Assembly (NCBI GenBank): GCA_003427395.1
Contig: BFEA01000507.1
Coordinates: forward strand, 831,306 to 864,078
DNA length: 32,773 nt
From: Chara braunii
Lineage: Eukaryota > Streptophyta > Charophyceae > Charales > Characeae
Direction: 5' to 3'
Shown: positions 19,619 to 28,975 of the stretch, piece after piece
Layout: each line of letters begins with the position of its first letter
How positions within the stretch are numbered: position 1 is the stretch's first letter
Notes under the pieces: generated by a model
Told to the model about the DNA's origin: nothing
Seen by the model: the letters and a program-made list of their open reading frames with translations, nothing else
The model's database searches: none
Program-made: the position numbers and the translations under genes

Positions 19619-19775
19619 TTATAGAACGTTGTACCCATTTCTCGACATTTGAGATCCTTGTCCATGCGAGGGTATCTTAGACATTGGAGGGAGGACAGCC
19701 TCCACAAAGAAGTCAAAACTGGTGCACTTATCAGCCATTTGCTCTAACCACTGAGCTACGAGAGACCTTTCTTTT
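19619..19775 (-). mobile_element. tRNA-derived SINE-like element, copy A
   Basis: On the minus strand TAGCTCAGTGG (19758-19748) is a perfect tRNA A box, preceded by GGTCTCTCG and followed by TTAGAGCA exactly as in a tRNA D arm. A decayed B box, CAGTTTTGACTTC (19721-19709), follows at tRNA-like spacing. There is no 3' acceptor strand, so it is not a tRNA gene. The head TCTCGTAGCT is shared with the minus-strand element near 28950, which supports a SINE family. Boundaries are approximate. Confidence 0.5.
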
Positions 19776-20023
19776 CTTTCCTCCTTCTTCTTCTTCTTCT
19801 TCTTTTCTTTGTGTGTGTGTATAGAAACAGAACCTTGCGGTTCCATTCTGGGGAGCATCAGTCCAGTTCACTCTCCTAGAGGCCTCTCTAGTAGGAGAGG
19901 AGTCAGGTTAGCAAGATGGGGCAAAATAAGAAACACAACTGAGTTTGGTACGACAGCCAAACAGAGATCGCTACACTTATTAAAATCCCTAAACGGTGAA
20001 ATCTCGCATCTGGGCCGTTCGGC

Positions 20024-20118
20024 CCGACGGTCCGGATGCGCGCGATCTTAAGATCGCGCGAACATCCGGGCCGTCGGCAGGCCCGACGGTCCGGATCTCC
20101 ACGCGATCGTAAGATCGC
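20024..20118. repeat. GC-rich near-perfect palindrome and direct partial copy
   Basis: The arms 20024-20049 and 20050-20077 are reverse complements except for one substitution and a two-base bulge, meeting at CTTAAG. The central 22 bases (20039-20060) are perfectly palindromic. A second copy of the left arm, CCGACGGTCCGGAT, then CGCGATCGTAAGATCGC, starts at 20083. The middle segment CCGGGCCGTCGG can also pair with this second copy, so alternative hairpins are possible. Confidence 0.85.
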
Positions 20119-20308
20119 CCCCAGCAGGCAGCCCCAAAGGCCTTGCCGAGCAACACAAATACCTCTCTGCAATCATAGTACCTCACTGCACCTGAATCGA
20201 GTACGGCGCCAATCATCTTCTGTCCTCGTCCCCAATCGCACCGGCCATCTCACTTTCCTGCTCCCTGTCGTGTCGTCTCACTACAAGGCTAATGCAGCCC
20301 ACAATACC

Positions 20309-20335
20309 CCTAATACCCTAAACCCTAAACCCTAA
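20309..20335. repeat. Short interstitial telomere-type run (CCCTAAA)
   Basis: ACCCTAAACCCTAAACCCTA contains two complete CCCTAAA units and a partial, preceded by ACCCCTAATA. CCCTAAA is the plant-type telomere unit and also the telo-box found near plant promoters. At this length inside an intron it is a remnant or a chance expansion. Confidence 0.8.
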
Positions 20336-21083
20336 TAAAGTTAATAAATCCTATCTGCCGTCCCAAAACCACAGACATTTTTATCCCCCAAGATCACCAA
20401 AAAAACGCCCATCTCAGACACCCTGTCTTCTAAGCCCCCAAACCTACCCGATCCCCGCAGCTTTCTTCACAATGGGTCTTACCAAGCTCCCTCCTTAAAC
20501 CATAGCTGTAGAAACAGTAGCAAACTACAATCAGAAAGACAGCAACGCTCAGCAGGCCCCAGCATACACAAGGACGGATATAAACAGAGCTTTAGAAAGT
20601 TAATCCCAACAGATAGCAGAACAGCTGAGACGAGTAGTCTACAGATCAGAAACCGGCAAGTTAACAGACAAGAACTACGGAAAACATTGGATCCTTCCTT
20701 TCGGAAGCAATCGGTGCCGCCCTTCAGGTCTCTCAACCAGAAGCATTCAAGTGTGCCAGTGTTGTAATTATTTGACTTGTTGGCTAGGCTACCAGCCGGG
20801 GCCGCCCGGGTCGCCTTGTTTGCCTGGGCGGCCCGGCGGTGGAAGGGTCAAAGTGGGTCCCAGCAAAAAAAAAAAAAAAAAAAAAACCTGAGAAAAGGTA
20901 TGCTATGCAGAGAAATAAACTGAACAACTTTTGCCTCAGGGCGACATCGAAATTCTTCACCAAATTTAAAATAAAAAATAAAGTTGAAAAATGCTATTTT
21001 AATTTTATTTTAATTTTATTTTTTTGGCCCGACCGGGCAAGTGGTCCCGTGCCACTCTGGTAGCCTGACTTGCTGGTGGAAAA

Positions 21084-21142
21084 GGCACTGGACTGTCGCT
21101 CCCCAGAATGGATATGGAGCCAGAACCTCAAGGTTCTGTTTA
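21084..21142 (+). repeat. Dispersed repeat shared with 4748-4790
   Basis: CTGGACTGTCGCTCCCC followed by GAATGGATATGGAG matches the copy at 4748. The upstream GGTGGAAAAGGCACTGGACT resembles a tRNA D-arm/anticodon-arm stretch. It is a possible SINE head, but no B box follows. Confidence 0.5.
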
Positions 21143-21512
21143 TTGAGATTTTTCCCTATACTCTTAAAGAATGCAAAGGGCCCAGCGTGACGCTTCCCGC
21201 TGGGCCCAGCGAAATTCGGTGTGGAGGTTGTCGGGACTGGGGCGTTTCGTGGTGGGACTGGGGCGCTGTGGGCCTGTGTGTCGGTGGTGGGCGGATGCGG
21301 GCCTGAGTGCAGTGCGGTGCGGTGCGTGAGTGCGAGAGTGCGGTGGGCCTGCGGCAGACGAGTGCGGGAGTGCGGTGCGGTGCGTGAGTGCAAGAGTGCG
21401 GTGATCCTGCGTTTTTTTTTTTTTTTGCCGGTCGTGCGGGGCGCGGGGGGCCAAACTACGTTATCGGAGCGTTGATTTGCGGGGATCAACGGTGGCCGTG
21501 TGTGTGTATGTG

Positions 21513-21608
<96 letters not shown>

Positions 21609-21734
21609 GATGAGATACGCATCGCCGAACAGGTAAGTCTCCAACCCCTGGGCTGGCCTCATGCTACTTGCATCGATAGGCGAGCAAAATTGAATGAATC
21701 TCCCACTAGGACATGGAAATATACCTACTACATA

Positions 21735-21788
<54 letters not shown>

Positions 21789-22273
21789 NNNNNNNNNNNN
21801 NNNNNNNNNNNNNNNNNNNNNNNNNNNNNNNNNNNNNNNNNNNNNNNNNNNNNNNNNNNNNNNNNNNNNNNNNNNNNNNNNNNNNNNNNNNNNNNNNNNN
21901 NNNNNNNNNNNNNNNNNNNNNNNNNNNNNNNNNNNNNNNNNNNNNNNNNNNNNNNNNNNNNNNNNNNNNNNNNNNNNNNNNNNNNNNNNNNNNNNNNNNN
22001 NNNNNNNNNNNNNNNNNNNNNNNNNNNNNNNNNNNNNNNNNNNNNNNNNNNNNNNNNNNNNNNNNNNNNNNNNNNNNNNNNNNNNNNNNNNNNNNNNNNN
22101 NNNNNNNNNNNNNNNNNNNNNNNNNNNNNNNNNNNNNNNNNNNNNNNNNNNNNNNNNNNNNNNNNNNNNNNNNNNNNNNNNNNNNNNNNNNNNNNNNNNN
22201 NNNNNNNNNNNNNNNNNNNNNNNNNNNNNNNNNNNNNNNNNNNNNNNNNNNNNNNNNNNNNNNNNNNNNNNNN
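21789..22273. other. Assembly gap (485 undetermined bases)
   Basis: A run of N lies between a (TG)n array (21737-21788) and a (GA)n array (22274-22322). The true length and content are unknown, and simple repeats at both edges suggest the gap reflects unassembled microsatellite. Open frames spanning it are meaningless. Confidence 0.98.
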
Positions 22274-22325
<52 letters not shown>

Positions 22326-22354
22326 CTCTCTCACACACACACACACACACACAA

Positions 22355-22410
22355 CCTCCTGATCACTCGGAAACAGTCTGCCACAGTCATGTTTTTTTTG
22401 AGTGTATAGC
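22355..22410 (+). mobile_element. Hammerhead-like relic, copy 4, next to (CA)n
   Basis: Directly after a (CA)n run, CCTCCTGATCA (22355-22365) corresponds to CCTCCTGAAGA at 4901-4911. CTCGG then joins straight to AAACAGTCTGCCACAG, as if most of stem II had been deleted. The copy sits inside a SNF2-gene intron and cannot form the ribozyme fold. It is useful mainly because it preserves the 5' box that copies 1 and 3 have lost. Confidence 0.5.
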
Positions 22411-22893
22411 GAATATGACAACAACAAAAAAAACAATAATAAAAAACCTGAGCAGTGTAACAACAACAGCCCCGCCCCCCTGTCCGTCCCTCTCCTCTGC
22501 CGCAGCGTGGCTGCGGTGCGTCCACTTGTTGCTATAAAAGAAAAGTAGTCCTTTTTTTTTTTTTTTCTTTCGTCCCTTCCCTTTTCCACCTTAACCACCA
22601 GTACATCTGAGCGTCTTTTATAGGAGGCGGATCCCCACTGCTGCGCCAAGCTTTGCCAAAACGCCAGCACAACGTTTTTGTTTTAATTTTGGCTGGCGCC
22701 GCCAGCCGTTTTGCTCGGGTTGCCCGGAGCCTCTGTTTTTTTTTTGGCGAGGCTCAATCGTGATTCTCAACATGGCTGGGCCCATGTACTGGTGGTTTAA
22801 GGTAAAGAGAAAGTGTAAAGCTGCATTTTTAGGGGAGGTTCTAAACCCTGAGTTTGATGTTTGGTCATGTTGCACCTTTTCTTTTGGGGTCAG

Positions 22894-22971
22894 GGTTTGG
22901 CGCTTGGCAGCACTGCGGAAGAGCGGAATGTGCCAGATGGTCTCATGACAATTTCTCTTCTTAAACACCAG
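22894..22971 (+). CDS. SNF2 ATPase, CHR27/28-like: pre-helicase exon
   Basis: This 26-codon exon lies between acceptor GGTCAG (22893) and donor CACCAG|GTGAGG (22971/22972). It encodes GLALGSTAEERNVPDGLMTI followed by SLLKHQ. Together with LRGVLE from the previous exon and RLALAWM from the next, it reproduces the conserved lead-in of plant CHR28 proteins (a short helix, a proline-led linker, then a hydrophobic-L-HQ motif before the LAWM motif), where the Q-motif-like HQ contacts nucleotide. Both junctions are phase 0. An alternative acceptor at 22910 would break the frame. Confidence 0.85.
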
Positions 22972-23730
22972 GTGAGGTTTATAGGCATCATACATCTGAC
23001 ATTTTCAGTGCAATCCTGTTCGCTTTTCTTACTTTCTCCTTCTGAGCTTTGTTTTTTTTTTTTGGTTTATCCCTGTGTGCCCTCAGGCTCCTTGCTATCT
23101 AATGCACAAGGTGCGCGTGTGCTGAAAGGCAAATGGGGATGTATGTATCTGGAACTCGTAATAATGTCAAAACGTTCGTTACAACTATACAATGAACTCC
23201 CTGATGTCATTACCTGGTGCGTCATGGCGCCAGAAGACACCCAGATTGCTGGCCGGTAGCCAAAAATTTAGAACAGCCGGCAATCTGGGCAGATGTGTGG
23301 CTGATTTCGAAGTTTCGGTGGTCGCCCACGATTCTGGCCCTTCCTCCTTCGTCGCACGACCCAGATTCTCGGCCAGTCTTACGGTTTGGGTGATCAGCAG
23401 CGAATCTGACTGGTCGGCTGGCGCATGGCCCAAATCGTTTGCCAAAGCCAAGTTTGGGAAACCGGCCCACAGCCATCGATATGGGAGTCCACAAGGTGCA
23501 GTGCACTTGATTTGTGCCCATGGGAGAGTGTGCAAGCTGAGCAACAGGGTCGGAGGAGGAGAGAAAGGGGCCATGGATGGGTAAAGGGCATAGCAAGGGG
23601 CAATTGCGATTGATCTCAGCGCATGGGATGCATGGTAAGAGGCACAGGAGGGAGGCAAGGGGGCGGCAAGTGTGTGTGTGCGTGTGTCGGATGCAAGATG
23701 AAGGCGAGAAGGTGTGTGCGTGTGCGCACA

Positions 23731-23820
<90 letters not shown>

Positions 23821-25313
23821 TTTCTCCCCTGTTGCCTTGCATTTTTTTCCGTCTTTTGCTTTCCTCTTGGTCGCTATCATGCACTTTCGGTTATGAAGTG
23901 AAGAGAGAGGAGGGTGATGGAGGGGAAGATGATGCAGGAGGCATAGGCGGAGCTCTTAATTCTTTCTGAGTTGTGTACTCCTATTTCCCAGTATGCTGAG
24001 CAGGGGGAGGGGGGGGAGGAAATGGTTGGGGAGGGAGGAGGGGCACAGAGAGCATCACTGCCTTTTGGCCTCCCCTCTGACTTCTCTTTCCGCGACTATC
24101 GCATTCGGAGATTCTCTTTTCCTTTGGGAGTAAGATGTTGTGGAGAGCGTCTTGCCTTCTATCTCACCTTAACAAATGGAAGAAAAGAAACGTGGTACTC
24201 ATCACGTAATGGGCTTTGGACAAGGTGCGGCATATGAGAGGTCACCTGTGGGACAAGGTCCCATGTGTGCCGACTCTTCATTCTGCCCATCCAGTGTCAC
24301 CTGCAATGAATAGAAACAAGGAGTCTGTAGAAGTCGAACCTGGGCAGTGGCCAAGTGCACATGCATGTACTTATGCCTCCTTTTTTTTCCCCTGCAACAA
24401 GTCATTTTGTTATGTCGTCAGAGTGCTCCAGCTATGATGTATGCATCTCGGTGGAGAAGGCGTTGCTCTGGTCATTGTTTAAAGCACACACAAACACCAC
24501 AGTGGATCACTGTGGAATTTATACATCCCATGATGATGCACACCCGTAGTCGCTTCATAGAATCCGGACTGCTCGATTGCTAAACTCGTATTATTACGGG
24601 TCGAAGGCTACATGACTGATGGTTTCGCCAGTGAGATGAGAGGTGGACGGCTACCGATCACTGAGTTGAGACGTCGAACTCTTCTGAACATAAGAACACA
24701 ATAAAGAACGTTTCTGGATGCAGCTAGATGAATGAGATCAAACGTTTCTGGATGATCTGGGACCGGACAGCTCCACGATGATAGCGCAAGGCCCTCGCCC
24801 TTTTTGTTTAAGAAAATAAGAACATAAAGAACTCTCCTGCCTATCTTCCACTACACCAGCTGCATGCAGATGCTTCTGATATTTCTGGGTGAATATGATG
24901 TTGAGTTTTGACATTACTTGGCAGGAACTTGGTATCCAACAGGTTTGAACTCTCGACTCACTGGCGTACATCTGTGTCGCGTGTGTGCCATACAGCCCGA
25001 GGTTCAGGACCAGCCAAAGTTCAGCTGCCTTTGGTTTTGTGTTGCATGGCAGGACTTCCAACTCTTAATTCATTATTGACTGGAAGAGGGACTCATACGG
25101 TGCCCAGTTCTCTGCTCGAGATTCATGAAGTTTTAGCTGTTCGTGGCCAGATGTGACGTACTCACCATTTGTAAGCATGTGACTGCCTTATGGGAAAGAG
25201 AAGGCTCAGGAGAGCTATAAAGGGAGATAGCTCTCCTTGAAAGAAGTGGGGTCTGTCGGATTGTGGCCTGATTTCTTACAGCATTTGTGTGGGTGTTCGA
25301 TTGTGCATGGCAG
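22972..25313 (+). other. SNF2 gene intron, 2.3 kb
   Basis: Donor GTGAGG and acceptor GGCAG at 25313. It contains an inverted repeat near 23240-23289, a (GA)n array at 23733-23817 and a B-box-like remnant on the minus strand at 24941-24954. Two related AAGAACAYAATAAAGAAC-type stretches lie at about 24690 and 24810. The open frame at 23192-23584 has no recognisable domain. Confidence 0.8.
23733..23817. repeat. (GA)n microsatellite
   Basis: An uninterrupted GA array of about 85 bases inside the intron. It yields Arg-Glu or Ser-Leu repeats in translation and is not coding. Confidence 0.97.
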
Positions 25314-25385
25314 AGGTTAGCACTGGCCTGGATGGAAAAACGTGAGACGATGGAGCCATCAGGAGGAATACTTGCTGACGACCAG
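25314..25385 (+). CDS. SNF2 ATPase, CHR27/28-like: exon ending before Walker A
   Basis: A 24-codon exon with AG acceptor at 25312-25313 and donor CCAG|GTGGGT at 25385/25386. It encodes RLALAWM, then KRET and GGILADDQ, the sequence that immediately precedes GLGKT in plant CHR27/28 and related Rad5/Rad16-type ATPases. The intron thus splits helicase motif I between DDQ and GLGKT. Both ends are phase 0. The last 48 bases and the donor are copied twice, in diverged form, at 25511-25628. Confidence 0.93.
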
Positions 25386-25440
25386 GTGGGTATTCTGGTT
25401 GCTGCCATCTATATAGAAGAAGAAGAGGATGAGGGGGAGG

Positions 25441-25711
25441 GGAAGAAGAAGAAGAAGAAGAAGAAGAAGAAGAAGAAGAAGAAGAAGAAGAAGAAGCAGC
25501 AGAAGAAGAAAAACGCGAGATGACCGAGACAGCATGGGAGTACTTGCTGACAACCAGGTGGGTATTCTGAAACGCGAGATGACCGAGACAGCATGGGAGT
25601 ACTTGCTGACAACCAGGTGGGTATTCTGGTTGCTGCCATATATATCGTAGAATAGGAAGAGGAGAAGAAGAAGAAGAAGAAGAAGAAGAAGAAGAAGAAG
25701 AAGAAGAAGAA

Positions 25712-25784
<73 letters not shown>

Positions 25785-26110
25785 GGGGGGGGGGGGGGAG
25801 GGAGGAGGAGGACGACGAAAGGGCAGGAGGGGAGGAGGAGGCGGAGGAAGAAGGAGAAGAAGAAACTGAAAGGAGGCGGCAAACGAGGAGAGGGGGAGGA
25901 GGAGAGGGGGGAGGAGGAGAGGAGGAGGAGGAGAGGAGGAGCAGAAGGTGGGGGTGGAGGGAGGAGGAGGACGACGAAAGGGCAGGAGGAGAGGAGGAGG
26001 AGGAGGCGAAGGGGTGGGTGGGGGGAGGAGGAGGAGGAAGAAGGAGAAGAAGAAACTGGAAGGAGGCGGCAAAGGAGGCGGAGAGCGGAGAAGGAGAGGA
26101 GGAATAAGAC
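25441..26110. repeat. (GAA)n, 70-base G run and (GGA)n duplication
   Basis: (GAA)n at 25442-25510 and 25662-25710 flank the pseudo-exon copies. A pure G run of 70 bases (25714-25783) follows, interrupted once by A and continuing for 14 more G. A (GGA)-rich block containing GACGACGAAAGGGCAGGAG then occurs at 25811 and 25970 (period ~160 bp). The 862-bp intron (25386-26247) is thus almost entirely purine on the + strand. Confidence 0.93.
25511..25628 (+). pseudogene. 59-bp tandem pseudo-exon copies of the 25314-25385 exon end
   Basis: Two consecutive 59-bp copies start at 25511 and 25570. In both, 47 bases correspond to the last 48 of the true exon (from AAACGTGAGA at 25338), followed by the intact donor CCAG|GTGGGTATTCT. 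One base is missing relative to the exon and several codons differ, so Gly-Gly-Ile-Leu is lost and inclusion would shift the frame. The two copies are identical over the shared unit, which points to a recent second duplication. No acceptor was copied. Confidence 0.85.
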
Positions 26111-26247
26111 GAGAGGAGAGGATTTGTGTCTTTTTCCTCGTTGTCGTTTTATTTACACAGGTCGCTGGGTGATGCTTTTTGTCCACCTTTCTTTATTTAC
26201 ATGGTTTCCTCTCTGTTGGTGTTTGTGTGTCGTGTCGCTGTCTTAAG

Positions 26248-27225
26248 GGTCTCGGTAAAACAGTCAGTGTACTGGCTCTGATTCTGCGCACCAGGGATGG
26301 ACACAATGTGCAAACGAACGGCCAGGAATTACCTCTCACGTCTGGTAAAATTGGAGCAGAAAATAAACTGGAGGTGATCAACCTGGACCAGCCAGCGGAG
26401 GTTCAGGATCAGAAACAGATTGTCAAGTCTCACTCGTCCAGAGTGGGAGTCCAGAAGGCTTGTCCCGGCCTGATGACAGTTAACCAGGAGCCTGCTGGAG
26501 CCTTGGTCTTGTACAATCCATTCTCATCATCATCTCCAGCTGCTCCAAGTTGCGTCAATGGGGAGAAGCCTAACAGTGCTAACACCATCAGATGTGCCAG
26601 TGGGGAGAAACCAAGTAGCATTTGTGCCACTGGGGAGAAACTGAGTGGCATTGCTTGTGTCAGTGTAGAGAAGCCGAGTACTGTCAGCACTGCATGGAAG
26701 GGTGGGCGGCCACAGGCCGGAACGTTAGTTGTCTGTCCGACGAGCGTCCTTCGGCAATGGCACGCAGAAGTGAGGGACAAAATTGCCAAGGCTGCTGGAT
26801 TCCGAGTCCTTGTTTATTATGGTCAGCAAAGGAAGAAGTGTGCAGACAATCTTGCATGCTATGATGTGGTCTTGACGACATATGCGATCGTCTCTCAAGA
26901 GGTGCCGAAGCAGTTTGCAGAGAAGGAGAAGGAATCGAAACAGCGAGAAGGTGGCAAGGTCATGTATGAGAACTTCGATCTGTGCCCGTCGTTGCACGAT
27001 GCTGTGTTGGGGAAGAAGACTGCCGGGCGAGGGACGTCGGAGCAAGGCAGCTTATGCAATGGGCAGGATAATGGAGCTGGTACAAAGAAGAGGAAGAAGG
27101 GGAAGAAGGGGTCTGCGGAAGAAGATGGGGAGGCACTCTCTACATACATTGGACCTCTGGCAAAAGTTGCCTGGTTCAGAGTTGTGTTAGATGAAGCGCA
27201 ATGCATCAAAAATGCACGAACGCAG
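26248..27225 (+). CDS. SNF2 ATPase, CHR27/28-like: helicase lobe 1 exon (motifs I-II)
   Basis: A 326-codon exon, open throughout, from acceptor CTTAAG (26247) to donor CGCAG|GTACAC (27225/27226). Motif I GLGKT is at 26248-26262, binding ATP phosphate with the DDQ of the previous exon. Motif Ia, AGTLVVCPTSVLRQW, is at 26716-26760. YDVVLTTYAIV is at 26860-26893, and the Walker B box DEAQ at 27190-27201 sits in FRVVLDEAQCIKN. DEAQ rather than DEAH is normal for this plant subgroup. Between motifs I and Ia is a family-typical variable insert, here with a SIM-like EVINLD and four C-x-x-GEK-type repeats (26551-26682). A Lys-rich KKRKKGKKG patch precedes motif II. The protein should be an ATP-driven translocase acting on chromatin; the plant FRG proteins are linked to RNA-directed DNA methylation and yeast Uls1 to SUMO conjugates. 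Confidence 0.95.
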
Positions 27226-28241
27226 GTACACCAAGGACTGTTTGATAACCTCCCCCTCTACCACCCCGAAAGAAAAAAAAGGAAAGAAAGGGGGAAAGGG
27301 GGAAAGGGGGAAAGAGGGAACGGTTGACCATCGGTGGATTTGTATGATCTTTCTTTCAACTGGATGAATGGGAAAGAAGGGAGGGGAAGCCCTCTGGTGA
27401 TCACGACCATACTTGCAACTGCACGTGTTCGACTTGTACTGTCGTGCACAATGTGGTGCGGGAGAAGTGGGTGTGGCACACACAAAAAGAGTTCAAAATC
27501 CAAAATGGAAAAAGAAATCGTTGTAAAGTTTAAACCTTTATAAATGCAAGGCATACGATTCTGAGGCAGTGTCTCATCCAAAAGGTGCTTAAAATAGTGT
27601 TTTACACCACTTATACATGTTCATGGGGAACTGCCTGGTGGACTGTAGGCAGAAAGCGCAAAAAGGACACGAAACGGGGGACTGTGACTGACTGTTTCGT
27701 TGGAGTTTCACCTTCTTGTCAAGACGCTGAACCCTACATACTTTTTGTTTTTTTTTTGCATTTTTGTGGTTTTGGAACTTGTGGCTTTATTTTGGGTACT
27801 GGTGCACAATATGCGTCGGTCATGTGCGGTGTGGCAGTGTGCCACACATACACAAATGCATGCATGCATGGGCTTGCAAGTATGATCACTACACTTGTGT
27901 AATCCTCATGTGGGGTCTAGGAGACAAGCAGGTTGTCATCTCATGCCCATGGAACCATCGACAATGGTGTGCTTTGTGACAACACAAAGACCTTACTGTT
28001 ACACATAGGGACCTACATACAGGCCAGCATATGCACCACTGTATAGACCAACGTATAGACCAGCATATACACCACTTTATAGACCAACACATCTACTTAA
28101 ATCTCCCAAAATTCCCCCAAATTAATAAAGATAAGGACATCGAAGAGGTTTAGTTTGCAAAAGACTATAAACAAAGATAGAGTAAATACGGGGTACATAA
28201 TCTTGAAATAGTGGGTGCTCTCTCGTTGTGTCTCAAGAATT

Positions 28242-28420
28242 AGAATAGAATATAGAATAGAATAGAATAGAATAGAATAGAATAGAATAGAATAGTCAGC
28301 ACGTATAGATAGACCCCCCATGTTGACCAACATGTAGACAGAGATATAGACTGATGTATAGCACGTAAAGGTAGACCCCCCATGTTGACCAACATATAGA
28401 CAGAGATATAGACTGATGTA
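28242..28420. repeat. (AGAAT)n and a 62-bp tandem duplication
   Basis: A pentanucleotide AGAAT array occupies 28242-28295. A unit of about 62 bp then occurs twice (28299 and 28361), each with TAGACCCCCCATGTTGACC and GACAGAGATATAGACTGATG. Related TATAGACCAAC-type units lie upstream at 28030-28090. Confidence 0.88.
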
Positions 28421-28879
28421 TAGACAGACATTTGATCGATGCCCGACATGTGACGGATGTATTGATCAACATATAACACGGACCAATGTGCAAGCAACCA
28501 TATAGTCCAACGTTGTATTCAAGTGGATGACCACAAACTGATGTGAAGGTCGAATTGTACAGCTTTGTAGACAAAATAGGCAGCCATGTTTTAATGCGCC
28601 CAATCCCGTTTGTTAAACCACCAGTTCGTCCGAGCTTTTTTCCACAGCGCTGCTGCTCAGTCCTAAAGAACTGAACCGTTGCGGCCACAATTTCGCCTGC
28701 CAACGTTTTCTGTCCGCTAGGCATGAACTGCAACTTTGCGGCACGCTAGAACAAAAGACCAGTGTGAAGGAGTTAGGTCCTATCAGAATGCACACTAATC
28801 TTTGTCTTAATCGTTTTTCAATTACGTGGGTGGCCTCACTTTGTTTACACCCTCTGCTTTGGCAGGTGCCATTTCCCGT

Positions 28880-28975
28880 CTTCTGCCTGATGCGAATCCA
28901 TCAGGATTTGAACTGATTGTGTGAGCATTATCATGGGTGCACCATTCAGCTACGAGAGTGAACATTGTACATGCT
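28880..28975 (-). mobile_element. tRNA-derived SINE-like element, copy B
   Basis: On the minus strand, A box-like TAGCTGAATGG (28952-28942) is followed about 30 bases later by B box-like AGTTCAAATCCTG (28914-28902). The spacing and the CTCTCGTAGCT head match copy A near 19750. The lack of acceptor-stem pairing excludes a functional tRNA. The 3' end of the element is not defined. Confidence 0.5.

Larger units (their letters stand above)
18581..22893 (+). other. SNF2 gene intron, 4.3 kb, repeat-filled
   Basis: A GT-AG intron between the acidic exon and the 78-bp exon. It contains the ~180-bp tandem array, a minus-strand SINE-like copy, GC-rich palindromes, a telomere-type run, a duplicated GTGCGG-rich block (21305-21412, period ~54 bp), (GATA)n and (GA)n arrays (21510-21604), the assembly gap and a hammerhead-like relic. 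20340-20860 and 22400-22890 hold no gene I can recognise. Confidence 0.75.

Noticed and set aside
19709-19775. tRNA gene on the minus strand
   Set aside because: The D-arm/A box is perfect, but the T arm is decayed and there is no 3' acceptor strand, so it is a tRNA-derived element at most.
20309-20335. Chromosome-end telomere
   Set aside because: Only about two and a half CCCTAAA units, inside an intron.
23192-23584. 130-codon forward frame in the intron
   Set aside because: No recognisable domain, competing frames on the other strand, and the position inside a well-supported intron.
25441-26186. Proline/serine-rich minus-strand frame of 275 codons
   Set aside because: It is the complement of the (GAA)n, G-run and (GGA)n tract.
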